NCBI GenBank assembly: GCA_963971305.1
Contig: OZ020305.1
Coordinates: 11,813,001-11,877,000 of the forward strand
DNA: 64,000 bases
Reading direction: 5' to 3'
Source: Arcuatula senhousia
Lineage: Eukaryota; Mollusca; Bivalvia; Mytilida; Mytilidae
Positions within the stretch are counted from its first letter, which is position 1; every line of letters begins with the position of its first letter. The notes beneath the pieces are model-generated. The model was given only the letters and a program-made list of their open reading frames with translations, made no database searches and had not been told where the DNA came from. The translations under genes and the position numbers were made by a program. Positions 34,801 to 49,800 of the stretch are shown piece by piece.

Positions 34801-37800
34801 TAATACAAATAGAAAAAGTAAGGCATGCAAAGTGATGAGGGACTAATAAAGGTGCTTTATGGAACCATTTCATAAATGTTAAACCACTTCCTGTTAATGA
34901 TTTTAAGAGTCGAAAAGTGTCGCGACATAATAAATTGCTCAAAATGCAATTTCAAGGTTAACTACATATTATGATCTATTTTTCACATAATTTTCCATAT
35001 TTGAGTCAGGTTTTTTTTTGTGCTAAACAGTTGTCCAATGTCTAATCTACCTATTTAAGCCAAAAAATGACAAAAAATTGCTAAATTATTTGACGCGAAT
35101 GGATTTTTAAGAAATTTACACCGGTATTAGGTACGGAGTAACCGTATGACCTTGACTGACTTTTCAAGGTCAAATCAACTTAATGACACCTTTCCAACAC
35201 TTTTTTACTATTTAAGGGTCTTAGATATAAAAAATGAAAAAAATGAAAATTTATCCCCCCTTTTTCCCAAAAATGTGAAAATTGACATTTTTTCACTAAA
35301 AGTGGTCAAAACATGTTAATTGTATTACTTTTAATCATTTTTAGTCAAAATTAGATGAAAAAATGTCGACCGGTCCTTATTAAGGTCTTTCACGACTACG
35401 GTCGTAAAGACCTTCTAGCAATTCTTCTGATTATTATTATTCTTCATCCGCCACAAATTCTACTTTTTTGTTTCGCGACATATCATTTCAATACTTAAGG
35501 TAGTATATCGGTCATGAAAAACAAATTTCAAAATTAGTCCGTTAAGTGAAACTATTTATAGTTACGGAGTTATCTCCCCTTACACCATAAAGTTTGTTGG
35601 TACATCTCCTCCTAAACTATAATACAAATAGAAAAAGTAAGGCATGCAAAGTGATGAGGGACTAATAAAGGTGCTTTATGGAACCATTTCATAAATGTTA
35701 AACCACTTCCTGTTAATGATTTTAAGAGTCGAAAAGTGTCGCGACATAATAAATTGCTCAAAATGCAATTTCAAGGTTAACTACATATTATGATCTATTT
35801 TTCACATAATTTTCCATATTTGAGTCAGGTTTTTTTTTGTGCTAAACAGTTGTCCAATGTCTAATCTACCTATTTAAGCCAAAAAATGACAAAAAATTGC
35901 TAAATTATTTGACGCGAATGGATTTTTAAGAAATTTACACCGGTATTAGGTACGGAGTAACCGTATGACCTTGACTGACTTTTCAAGGTCAAATCAACTT
36001 AATGACACCTTTCCAACACTTTTTTACTATTTAAGGGTCTTAGATATAAAAAATGAAAAAAATGAAAATTTATCCCCCCTTTTTCCCAAAAATGTGAAAA
36101 TTGACATTTTTTCACTAAAAGTGGTCAAAACATGTTAATTGTATTACTTTTAATCATTTTTAGTCAAAATTAGATGAAAAAATGTCGACCGGTCCTTATT
36201 AAGGTCTTTCACGACTACGGTCGTAAAGACCTTCTAGCAATTCTTCTGATTATTATTATTCTTCATCCGCCACAAATTCTACTTTTTTGTTTCGCGACAT
36301 ATCATTTCAATACTTAAGGTAGTATATCGGTCATGAAAAACAAATTTCAAAATTAGTCCGTTAAGTGAAACTATTTATAGTTACGGAGTTATCTCCCCTT
36401 ACACCATAAAGTTTGTTGGTACATCTCCTCCTAAACTATAATACAAATAGAAAAAGTAAGGCATGCAAAGTGATGAGGGACTAATAAAGGTGCTTTATGG
36501 AACCATTTCATAAATGTTAAACCACTTCCTGTTAATGATTTTAAGAGTCGAAAAGTGTCGCGACATAATAAATTGCTCAAAATGCAATTTCAAGGTTAAC
36601 TACATATTATGATCTATTTTTCACATAATTTTCCATATTTGAGTCAGGTTTTTTTTTGTGCTAAACAGTTGTCCAATGTCTAATCTACCTATTTAAGCCA
36701 AAAAATGACAAAAAATTGCTAAATTATTTGACGCGAATGGATTTTTAAGAAATTTACACCGGTATTAGGTACGGAGTAACCGTATGACCTTGACTGACTT
36801 TTCAAGGTCAAATCAACTTAATGACACCTTTCCAACACTTTTTTACTATTTAAGGGTCTTAGATATAAAAAATGAAAAAAATGAAAATTTATCCCCCCTT
36901 TTTCCCAAAAATGTGAAAATTGACATTTTTTCACTAAAAGTGGTCAAAACATGTTAATTGTATTACTTTTAATCATTTTTAGTCAAAATTAGATGAAAAA
37001 ATGTCGACCGGTCCTTATTAAGGTCTTTCACGACTACGGTCGTAAAGACCTTCTAGCAATTCTTCTGATTATTATTATTCTTCATCCGCCACAAATTCTA
37101 CTTTTTTGTTTCGCGACATATCATTTCAATACTTAAGGTAGTATATCGGTCATGAAAAACAAATTTCAAAATTAGTCCGTTAAGTGAAACTATTTATAGT
37201 TACCGAGTTATCTCCCCTTACACCATAAAGTTTGTTGGTACATCTCCTCCTAAACTATAATACAAATAGAAAAAGTAAGGCATGCAAAGTGATGAGGGAC
37301 TAATAAAGGTGCTTTATGGAACCATTTCATAAATGTTAAACCACTTCCTGTTAATGATTTTAAGAGTCGAAAAGTGTCGCGACATAATAAATTGCTCAAA
37401 ATGCAATTTCAAGGTTAACTACATATTATGATCTATTTTTCACATAATTTTCCATATTTGAGTCAGGTTTTTTTTTGTGCTAAACAGTTGTCCAATGTCT
37501 AATCTACCTATTTAAGCCAAAAAATGACAAAAAATTGCTAAATTATTTGACGCGAATGGATTTTTAAGAAATTTACACCGGTATTAGGTACGGAGTAACC
37601 GTATGACCTTGACTGACTTTTCAAGGTCAAATCAACTTAATGACACCTTTCCAACACTTTTTTACTATTTAAGGGTCTTAGATATAAAAAATGAAAAAAA
37701 TGAAAATTTATCCCCCCTTTTTCCCAAAAATGTGAAAATTGACATTTTTTCACTAAAAGTGGTCAAAACATGTTAATTGTATTACTTTTAATCATTTTTA

Positions 37801-40800
37801 GTCAAAATTAGATGAAAAAATGTCGACCGGTCCTTATTAAGGTCTTTCACGACTACGGTCGTAAAGACCTTCTAGCAATTCTTCTGATTATTATTATTCT
37901 TCATCCGCCACAAATTCTACTTTTTTGTTTCGCGACATATCATTTCAATACTTAAGGTAGTATATCGGTCATGAAAAACAAATTTCAAAATTAGTCCGTT
38001 AAGTGAAACTATTTATAGTTACGGAGTTATCTCCCCTTACACCATAAAGTTTGTTGGTACATCTCCTCCTAAACTATAATACAAATAGAAAAAGTAAGGC
38101 ATGCAAAGTGATGAGGGACTAATAAAGGTGCTTTATGGAACCATTTCATAAATGTTAAACCACTTCCTGTTAATGATTTTAAGAGTCGAAAAGTGTCGCG
38201 ACATAATAAATTGCTCAAAATGCAATTTCAAGGTTAACTACATATTATGATCTATTTTTCACATAATTTTCCATATTTGAGTCAGGTTTTTTTTTGTGCT
38301 AAACAGTTGTCCAATGTCTAATCTACCTATTTAAGCCAAAAAATGACAAAAAATTGCTAAATTATTTGACGCGAATGGATTTTTAAGAAATTTACACCGG
38401 TATTAGGTACGGAGTAACCGTATGACCTTGACTGACTTTTCAAGGTCAAATCAACTTAATGACACCTTTCCAACACTTTTTTACTATTTAAGGGTCTTAG
38501 ATATAAAAAATGAAAAAAATGAAAATTTATCCCCCCTTTTTCCCAAAAATGTGAAAATTGACATTTTTTCACTAAAAGTGGTCAAAACATGTTAATTGTA
38601 TTACTTTTAATCATTTTTAGTCAAAATTAGATGAAAAAATGTCGACCGGTCCTTATTAAGGTCTTTCACGACTACGGTCGTAAAGACCTTCTAGCAATTC
38701 TTCTGATTATTATTATTCTTCATCCGCCACAAATTCTACTTTTTTGTTTCGCGACATATCATTTCAATACTTAAGGTAGTATATCGGTCATGAAAAACAA
38801 ATTTCAAAATTAGTCCGTTAAGTGAAACTATTTATAGTTACGGAGTTATCTCCCCTTACACCATAAAGTTTGTTGGTACATCTCCTCCTAAACTATAATA
38901 CAAATAGAAAAAGTAAGGCATGCAAAGTGATGAGGGACTAATAAAGGTGCTTTATGGAACCATTTCATAAATGTTAAACCACTTCCTGTTAATGATTTTA
39001 AGAGTCGAAAAGTGTCGCGACATAATAAATTGCTCAAAATGCAATTTCAAGGTTAACTACATATTATGATCTATTTTTCACATAATTTTCCATATTTGAG
39101 TCAGGTTTTTTTTTGTGCTAAACAGTTGTCCAATGTCTAATCTACCTATTTAAGCCAAAAAATGACAAAAAATTGCTAAATTATTTGACGCGAATGGATT
39201 TTTAAGAAATTTACACCGGTATTAGGTACGGAGTAACCGTATGACCTTGACTGACTTTTCAAGGTCAAATCAACTTAATGACACCTTTCCAACACTTTTT
39301 TACTATTTAAGGGTCTTAGATATAAAAAATGAAAAAAATGAAAATTTATCCCCCCTTTTTCCCAAAAATGTGAAAATTGACATTTTTTCACTAAAAGTGG
39401 TCAAAACATGTTAATTGTATTACTTTTAATCATTTTTAGTCAAAATTAGATGAAAAAATGTCGACCGGTCCTTATTAAGGTCTTTCACGACTACGGTCGT
39501 AAAGACCTTCTAGCAATTCTTCTGATTATTATTATTCTTCATCCGCCACAAATTCTACTTTTTTGTTTCGCGACATATCATTTCAATACTTAAGGTAGTA
39601 TATCGGTCATGAAAAACAAATTTCAAAATTAGTCCGTTAAGTGAAACTATTTATAGTTACGGAGTTATCTCCCCTTACACCATAAAGTTTGTTGGTACAT
39701 CTCCTCCTAAACTATAATACAAATAGAAAAAGTAAGGCATGCAAAGTGATGAGGGACTAATAAAGGTGCTTTATGGAACCATTTCATAAATGTTAAACCA
39801 CTTCCTGTTAATGATTTTAAGAGTCGAAAAGTGTCGCGACATAATAAATTGCTCAAAATGCAATTTCAAGGTTAACTACATATTATGATCTATTTTTCAC
39901 ATAATTTTCCATATTTGAGTCAGGTTTTTTTTTGTGCTAAACAGTTGTCCAATGTCTAATCTACCTATTTAAGCCAAAAAATGACAAAAAATTGCTAAAT
40001 TATTTGACGCGAATGGATTTTTAAGAAATTTACACCGGTATTAGGTACGGAGTAACCGTATGACCTTGACTGACTTTTCAAGGTCAAATCAACTTAATGA
40101 CACCTTTCCAACACTTTTTTACTATTTAAGGGTCTTAGATATAAAAAATGAAAAAAATGAAAATTTATCCCCCCTTTTTCCCAAAAATGTGAAAATTGAC
40201 ATTTTTTCACTAAAAGTGGTCAAAACATGTTAATTGTATTACTTTTAATCATTTTTAGTCAAAATTAGATGAAAAAATGTCGACCGGTCCTTATTAAGGT
40301 CTTTCACGACTACGGTCGTAAAGACCTTCTAGCAATTCTTCTGATTATTATTATTCTTCATCCGCCACAAATTCTACTTTTTTGTTTCGCGACATATCAT
40401 TTCAATACTTAAGGTAGTATATCGGTCATGAAAAACAAATTTCAAAATTAGTCCGTTAAGTGAAACTATTTATAGTTACGGAGTTATCTCCCCTTACACC
40501 ATAAAGTTTGTTGGTACATCTCCTCCTAAACTATAATACAAATAGAAAAAGTAAGGCATGCAAAGTGATGAGGGACTAATAAAGGTGCTTTATGGAACCA
40601 TTTCATAAATGTTAAACCACTTCCTGTTAATGATTTTAAGAGTCGAAAAGTGTCGCGACATAATAAATTGCTCAAAATGCAATTTCAAGGTTAACTACAT
40701 ATTATGATCTATTTTTCACATAATTTTCCATATTTGAGTCAGGTTTTTTTTTGTGCTAAACAGTTGTCCAATGTCTAATCTACCTATTTAAGCCAAAAAA

Positions 40801-43800
40801 TGACAAAAAATTGCTAAATTATTTGACGCGAATGGATTTTTAAGAAATTTACACCGGTATTAGGTACGGAGTAACCGTATGACCTTGACTGACTTTTCAA
40901 GGTCAAATCAACTTAATGACACCTTTCCAACACTTTTTTACTATTTAAGGGTCTTAGATATAAAAAATGAAAAAAATGAAAATTTATCCCCCCTTTTTCC
41001 CAAAAATGTGAAAATTGACATTTTTTCACTAAAAGTGGTCAAAACATGTTAATTGTATTACTTTTAATCATTTTTAGTCAAAATTAGATGAAAAAATGTC
41101 GACCGGTCCTTATTAAGGTCTTTCACGACTACGGTCGTAAAGACCTTCTAGCAATTCTTCTGATTATTATTATTCTTCATCCGCCACAAATTCTACTTTT
41201 TTGTTTCGCGACATATCATTTCAATACTTAAGGTAGTATATCGGTCATGAAAAACAAATTTCAAAATTAGTCCGTTAAGTGAAACTATTTATAGTTACGG
41301 AGTTATCTCCCCTTACACCATAAAGTTTGTTGGTACATCTCCTCCTAAACTATAATACAAATAGAAAAAGTAAGGCATGCAAAGTGATGAGGGACTAATA
41401 AAGGTGCTTTATGGAACCATTTCATAAATGTTAAACCACTTCCTGTTAATGATTTTAAGAGTCGAAAAGTGTCGCGACATAATAAATTGCTCAAAATGCA
41501 ATTTCAAGGTTAACTACATATTATGATCTATTTTTCACATAATTTTCCATATTTGAGTCAGGTTTTTTTTTGTGCTAAACAGTTGTCCAATGTCTAATCT
41601 ACCTATTTAAGCCAAAAAATGACAAAAAATTGCTAAATTATTTGACGCGAATGGATTTTTAAGAAATTTACACCGGTATTAGGTACGGAGTAACCGTATG
41701 ACCTTGACTGACTTTTCAAGGTCAAATCAACTTAATGACACCTTTCCAACACTTTTTTACTATTTAAGGGTCTTAGATATAAAAAATGAAAAAAATGAAA
41801 ATTTATCCCCCCTTTTTCCCAAAAATGTGAAAATTGACATTTTTTCACTAAAAGTGGTCAAAACATGTTAATTGTATTACTTTTAATCATTTTTAGTCAA
41901 AATTAGATGAAAAAATGTCGACCGGTCCTTATTAAGGTCTTTCACGACTACGGTCGTAAAGACCTTCTAGCAATTCTTCTGATTATTATTATTCTTCATC
42001 CGCCACAAATTCTACTTTTTTGTTTCGCGACATATCATTTCAATACTTAAGGTAGTATATCGGTCATGAAAAACAAATTTCAAAATTAGTCCGTTAAGTG
42101 AAACTATTTATAGTTACGGAGTTATCTCCCCTTACACCATAAAGTTTGTTGGTACATCTCCTCCTAAACTATACTACAAATAGAAAAAGTAAGGCATGCA
42201 AAGTGATGAGGGACTAATAAAGGTGCTTTATGGAACCATTTCATAAATGTTAAACCACTTCCTGTTAATGATTTTAAGAGTCGAAAAGTGTCGCGACATA
42301 ATAAATTGCTCAAAATGCAATTTCAAGGTTAACTACATATTATGATCTATTTTTCACATAATTTTCCATATTTGAGTCAGGTTTTTTTTTGTGCTAAACA
42401 GTTGTCCAATGTCTAATCTACCTATTTAAGCCAAAAAATGACAAAAAATTGCTAAATTATTTGACGCGAATGGATTTTTAAGAAATTTACACCGGTATTA
42501 GGTACGGAGTAACCGTATGACCTTGACTGACTTTTCAAGGTCAAATCAACTTAATGACACCTTTCCAACACTTTTTTACTATTTAAGGGTCTTAGATATA
42601 AAAAATGAAAAAAATGAAAATTTATCCCCCCTTTTTCCCAAAAATGTGAAAATTGACATTTTTTCACTAAAAGTGGTCAAAACATGTTAATTGTATTACT
42701 TTTAATCATTTTTAGTCAAAATTAGATGAAAAAATGTCGACCGGTCCTTATTAAGGTCTTTCACGACTACGGTCGTAAAGACCTTCTAGCAATTCTTCTG
42801 ATTATTATTATTCTTCATCCGCCACAAATTCTACTTTTTTGTTTCGCGACATATCATTTCAATACTTAAGGTAGTATATCGGTCATGAAAAACAAATTTC
42901 AAAATTAGTCCGTTAAGTGAAACTATTTATAGTTACGGAGTTATCTCCCCTTACACCATAAAGTTTGTTGGTACATCTCCTCCTAAACTATAATACAAAT
43001 AGAAAAAGTAAGGCATGCAAAGTGATGAGGGACTAATAAAGGTGCTTTATGGAACCATTTCATAAATGTTAAACCACTTCCTGTTAATGATTTTAAGAGT
43101 CGAAAAGTGTCGCGACATAATAAATTGCTCAAAATGCAATTTCAAGGTTAACTACATATTATGATCTATTTTTCACATAATTTTCCATATTTGAGTCAGG
43201 TTTTTTTTTGTGCTAAACAGTTGTCCAATGTCTAATCTACCTATTTAAGCCAAAAAATGACAAAAAATTGCTAAATTATTTGACGCGAATGGATTTTTAA
43301 GAAATTTACACCGGTATTAGGTACGGAGTAACCGTATGACCTTGACTGACTTTTCAAGGTCAAATCAACTTAATGACACCTTTCCAACACTTTTTTACTA
43401 TTTAAGGGTCTTAGATATAAAAAATGAAAAAAATGAAAATTTATCCCCCCTTTTTCCCAAAAATGTGAAAATTGACATTTTTTCACTAAAAGTGGTCAAA
43501 ACATGTTAATTGTATTACTTTTAATCATTTTTAGTCAAAATTAGATGAAAAAATGTCGACCGGTCCTTATTAAGGTCTTTCACGACTACGGTCGTAAAGA
43601 CCTTCTAGCAATTCTTCTGATTATTATTATTCTTCATCCGCCACAAATTCTACTTTTTTGTTTCGCGACATATCATTTCAATACTTAAGGTAGTATATCG
43701 GTCATGAAAAACAAATTTCAAAATTAGTCCGTTAAGTGAAACTATTTATAGTTACGGAGTTATCTCCCCTTACACCATAAAGTTTGTTGGTACATCTCCT

Positions 43801-46800
43801 CCTAAACTATAATACAAATAGAAAAAGTAAGGCATGCAAAGTGATGAGGGACTAATAAAGGTGCTTTATGGAACCATTTCATAAATGTTAAACCACTTCC
43901 TGTTAATGATTTTAAGAGTCGAAAAGTGTCGCGACATAATAAATTGCTCAAAATGCAATTTCAAGGTTAACTACATATTATGATCTATTTTTCACATAAT
44001 TTTCCATATTTGAGTCAGGTTTTTTTTTGTGCTAAACAGTTGTCCAATGTCTAATCTACCTATTTAAGCCAAAAAATGACAAAAAATTGCTAAATTATTT
44101 GACGCGAATGGATTTTTAAGAAATTTACACCGGTATTAGGTACGGAGTAACCGTATGACCTTGACTGACTTTTCAAGGTCAAATCAACTTAATGACACCT
44201 TTCCAACACTTTTTTACTATTTAAGGGTCTTAGATATAAAAAATGAAAAAAATGAAAATTTATCCCCCCTTTTTCCCAAAAATGTGAAAATTGACATTTT
44301 TTCACTAAAAGTGGTCAAAACATGTTAATTGTATTACTTTTAATCATTTTTAGTCAAAATTAGATGAAAAAATGTCGACCGGTCCTTATTAAGGTCTTTC
44401 ACGACTACGGTCGTAAAGACCTTCTAGCAATTCTTCTGATTATTATTATTCTTCATCCGCCACAAATTCTACTTTTTTGTTTCGCGACATATCATTTCAA
44501 TACTTAAGGTAGTATATCGGTCATGAAAAACAAATTTCAAAATTAGTCCGTTAAGTGAAACTATTTATAGTTACGGAGTTATCTCCCCTTACACCATAAA
44601 GTTTGTTGGTACATCTCCTCCTAAACTATAATACAAATAGAAAAAGTAAGGCATGCAAAGTGATGAGGGACTAATAAAGGTGCTTTATGGAACCATTTCA
44701 TAAATGTTAAACCACTTCCTGTTAATGATTTTAAGAGTCGAAAAGTGTCGCGACATAATAAATTGCTCAAAATGCAATTTCAAGGTTAACTACATATTAT
44801 GATCTATTTTTCACATAATTTTCCATATTTGAGTCAGGTTTTTTTTTGTGCTAAACAGTTGTCCAATGTCTAATCTACCTATTTAAGCCAAAAAATGACA
44901 AAAAATTGCTAAATTATTTGACGCGAATGGATTTTTAAGAAATTTACACCGGTATTAGGTACGGAGTAACCGTATGACCTTGACTGACTTTTCAAGGTCA
45001 AATCAACTTAATGACACCTTTCCAACACTTTTTTACTATTTAAGGGTCTTAGATATAAAAAATGAAAAAAATGAAAATTTATCCCCCCTTTTTCCCAAAA
45101 ATGTGAAAATTGACATTTTTTCACTAAAAGTGGTCAAAACATGTTAATTGTATTACTTTTAATCATTTTTAGTCAAAATTAGATGAAAAAATGTCGACCG
45201 GTCCTTATTAAGGTCTTTCACGACTACGGTCGTAAAGACCTTCTAGCAATTCTTCTGATTATTATTATTCTTCATCCGCCACAAATTCTACTTTTTTGTT
45301 TCGCGACATATCATTTCAATACTTAAGGTAGTATATCGGTCATGAAAAACAAATTTCAAAATTAGTCCGTTAAGTGAAACTATTTATAGTTACGGAGTTA
45401 TCTCCCCTTACACCATAAAGTTTGTTGGTACATCTCCTCCTAAACTATAATACAAATAGAAAAAGTAAGGCATGCAAAGTGATGAGGGACTAATAAAGGT
45501 GCTTTATGGAACCATTTCATAAATGTTAAACCACTTCCTGTTAATGATTTTAAGAGTCGAAAAGTGTCGCGACATAATAAATTGCTCAAAATGCAATTTC
45601 AAGGTTAACTACATATTATGATCTATTTTTCACATAATTTTCCATATTTGAGTCAGGTTTTTTTTTGTGCTAAACAGTTGTCCAATGTCTAATCTACCTA
45701 TTTAAGCCAAAAAATGACAAAAAATTGCTAAATTATTTGACGCGAATGGATTTTTAAGAAATTTACACCGGTATTAGGTACGGAGTAACCGTATGACCTT
45801 GACTGACTTTTCAAGGTCAAATCAACTTAATGACACCTTTCCAACACTTTTTTACTATTTAAGGGTCTTAGATATAAAAAATGAAAAAAATGAAAATTTA
45901 TCCCCCCTTTTTCCCAAAAATGTGAAAATTGACATTTTTTCACTAAAAGTGGTCAAAACATGTTAATTGTATTACTTTTAATCATTTTTAGTCAAAATTA
46001 GATGAAAAAATGTCGACCGGTCCTTATTAAGGTCTTTCACGACTACGGTCGTAAAGACCTTCTAGCAATTCTTCTGATTATTATTATTCTTCATCCGCCA
46101 CAAATTCTACTTTTTTGTTTCGCGACATATCATTTCAATACTTAAGGTAGTATATCGGTCATGAAAAACAAATTTCAAAATTAGTCCGTTAAGTGAAACT
46201 ATTTATAGTTACGGAGTTATCTCCCCTTACACCATAAAGTTTGTTGGTACATCTCCTCCTAAACTATAATACAAATAGAAAAAGTAAGGCATGCAAAGTG
46301 ATGAGGGACTAATAAAGGTGCTTTATGGAACCATTTCATAAATGTTAAACCACTTCCTGTTAATGATTTTAAGAGTCGAAAAGTGTCGCGACATAATAAA
46401 TTGCTCAAAATGCAATTTCAAGGTTAACTACATATTATGATCTATTTTTCACATAATTTTCCATATTTGAGTCAGGTTTTTTTTTGTGCTAAACAGTTGT
46501 CCAATGTCTAATCTACCTATTTAAGCCAAAAAATGACAAAAAATTGCTAAATTATTTGACGCGAATGGATTTTTAAGAAATTTACACCGGTATTAGGTAC
46601 GGAGTAACCGTATGACCTTGACTGACTTTTCAAGGTCAAATCAACTTAATGACACCTTTCCAACACTTTTTTACTATTTAAGGGTCTTAGATATAAAAAA
46701 TGAAAAAAATGAAAATTTATCCCCCCTTTTTCCCAAAAATGTGAAAATTGACATTTTTTCACTAAAAGTGGTCAAAACATGTTAATTGTATTACTTTTAA

Positions 46801-49800
46801 TCATTTTTAGTCAAAATTAGATGAAAAAATGTCGACCGGTCCTTATTAAGGTCTTTCACGACTACGGTCGTAAAGACCTTCTAGCAATTCTTCTGATTAT
46901 TATTATTCTTCATCCGCCACAAATTCTACTTTTTTGTTTCGCGACATATCATTTCAATACTTAAGGTAGTATATCGGTCATGAAAAACAAATTTCAAAAT
47001 TAGTCCGTTAAGTGAAACTATTTATAGTTACGGAGTTATCTCCCCTTACACCATAAAGTTTGTTGGTACATCTCCTCCTAAACTATAATACAAATAGAAA
47101 AAGTAAGGCATGCAAAGTGATGAGGGACTAATAAAGGTGCTTTATGGAACCATTTCATAAATGTTAAACCACTTCCTGTTAATGATTTTAAGAGTCGAAA
47201 AGTGTCGCGACATAATAAATTGCTCAAAATGCAATTTCAAGGTTAACTACATATTATGATCTATTTTTCACATAATTTTCCATATTTGAGTCAGGTTTTT
47301 TTTTGTGCTAAACAGTTGTCCAATGTCTAATCTACCTATTTAAGCCAAAAAATGACAAAAAATTGCTAAATTATTTGACGCGAATGGATTTTTAAGAAAT
47401 TTACACCGGTATTAGGTACGGAGTAACCGTATGACCTTGACTGACTTTTCAAGGTCAAATCAACTTAATGACACCTTTCCAACACTTTTTTACTATTTAA
47501 GGGTCTTAGATATAAAAAATGAAAAAAATGAAAATTTATCCCCCCTTTTTCCCAAAAATGTGAAAATTGACATTTTTTCACTAAAAGTGGTCAAAACATG
47601 TTAATTGTATTACTTTTAATCATTTTTAGTCAAAATTAGATGAAAAAATGTCGACCGGTCCTTATTAAGGTCTTTCACGACTACGGTCGTAAAGACCTTC
47701 TAGCAATTCTTCTGATTATTATTATTCTTCATCCGCCACAAATTCTACTTTTTTGTTTCGCGACATATCATTTCAATACTTAAGGTAGTATATCGGTCAT
47801 GAAAAACAAATTTCAAAATTAGTCCGTTAAGTGAAACTATTTATAGTTACGGAGTTATCTCCCCTTACACCATAAAGTTTGTTGGTACATCTCCTCCTAA
47901 ACTATAATACAAATAGAAAAAGTAAGGCATGCAAAGTGATGAGGGACTAATAAAGGTGCTTTATGGAACCATTTCATAAATGTTAAACCACTTCCTGTTA
48001 ATGATTTTAAGAGTCGAAAAGTGTCGCGACATAATAAATTGCTCAAAATGCAATTTCAAGGTTAACTACATATTATGATCTATTTTTCACATAATTTTCC
48101 ATATTTGAGTCAGGTTTTTTTTTGTGCTAAACAGTTGTCCAATGTCTAATCTACCTATTTAAGCCAAAAAATGACAAAAAATTGCTAAATTATTTGACGC
48201 GAATGGATTTTTAAGAAATTTACACCGGTATTAGGTACGGAGTAACCGTATGACCTTGACTGACTTTTCAAGGTCAAATCAACTTAATGACACCTTTCCA
48301 ACACTTTTTTACTATTTAAGGGTCTTAGATATAAAAAATGAAAAAAATGAAAATTTATCCCCCCTTTTTCCCAAAAATGTGAAAATTGACATTTTTTCAC
48401 TAAAAGTGGTCAAAACATGTTAATTGTATTACTTTTAATCATTTTGAGTCAAAATTAGATGAAAAAATGTCGACCGGTCCTTATTAAGGTCTTTCACGAC
48501 TACGGTCGTAAAGACCTTCTAGCAATTCTTCTGATTATTATTATTCTTCATCCGCCACAAATTCTACTTTTTTGTTTCGCGACATATCATTTCAATACTT
48601 AAGGTAGTATATCGGTCATGAAAAACAAATTTCAAAATTAGTCCGTTAAGTGAAACTATTTATAGTTACGGAGTTATCTCCCCTTACACCATAAAGTTTG
48701 TTGGTACATCTCCTCCTAAACTATAATACAAATAGAAAAAGTAAGGCATGCAAAGTGATGAGGGACTAATAAAGGTGCTTTATGGAACCATTTCATAAAT
48801 GTTAAACCACTTCCTGTTAATGATTTTAAGAGTCGAAAAGTGTCGCGACATAATAAATTGCTCAAAATGCAATTTCAAGGTTAACTACATATTATGATCT
48901 ATTTTTCACATAATTTTCCATATTTGAGTCAGGTTTTTTTTTGTGCTAAACAGTTGTCCAATGTCTAATCTACCTATTTAAGCCAAAAAATGACAAAAAA
49001 TTGCTAAATTATTTGACGCGAATGGATTTTTAAGAAATTTACACCGGTATTAGGTACGGAGTAACCGTATGACCTTGACTGACTTTTCAAGGTCAAATCA
49101 ACTTAATGACACCTTTCCAACACTTTTTTACTATTTAAGGGTCTTAGATATAAAAAATGAAAAAAATGAAAATTTATCCCCCCTTTTTCCCAAAAATGTG
49201 AAAATTGACATTTTTTCACTAAAAGTGGTCAAAACATGTTAATTGTATTACTTTTAATCATTTTTAGTCAAAATTAGATGAAAAAATGTCGACCGGTCCT
49301 TATTAAGGTCTTTCACGACTACGGTCGTAAAGACCTTCTAGCAATTCTTCTGATTATTATTATTCTTCATCCGCCACAAATTCTACTTTTTTGTTTCGCG
49401 ACATATCATTTCAATACTTAAGGTAGTATATCGGTCATGAAAAACAAATTTCAAAATTAGTCCGTTAAGTGAAACTATTTATAGTTACGGAGTTATCTCC
49501 CCTTACACCATAAAGTTTGTTGGTACATCTCCTCCTAAACTATAATACAAATAGAAAAAGTAAGGCATGCAAAGTGATGAGGGACTAATAAAGGTGCTTT
49601 ATGGAACCATTTCATAAATGTTAAACCACTTCCTGTTAATGATTTTAAGAGTCGAAAAGTGTCGCGACATAATAAATTGCTCAAAATGCAATTTCAAGGT
49701 TAACTACATATTATGATCTATTTTTCACATAATTTTCCATATTTGAGTCAGGTTTTTTTTTGTGCTAAACAGTTGTCCAATGTCTAATCTACCTATTTAA

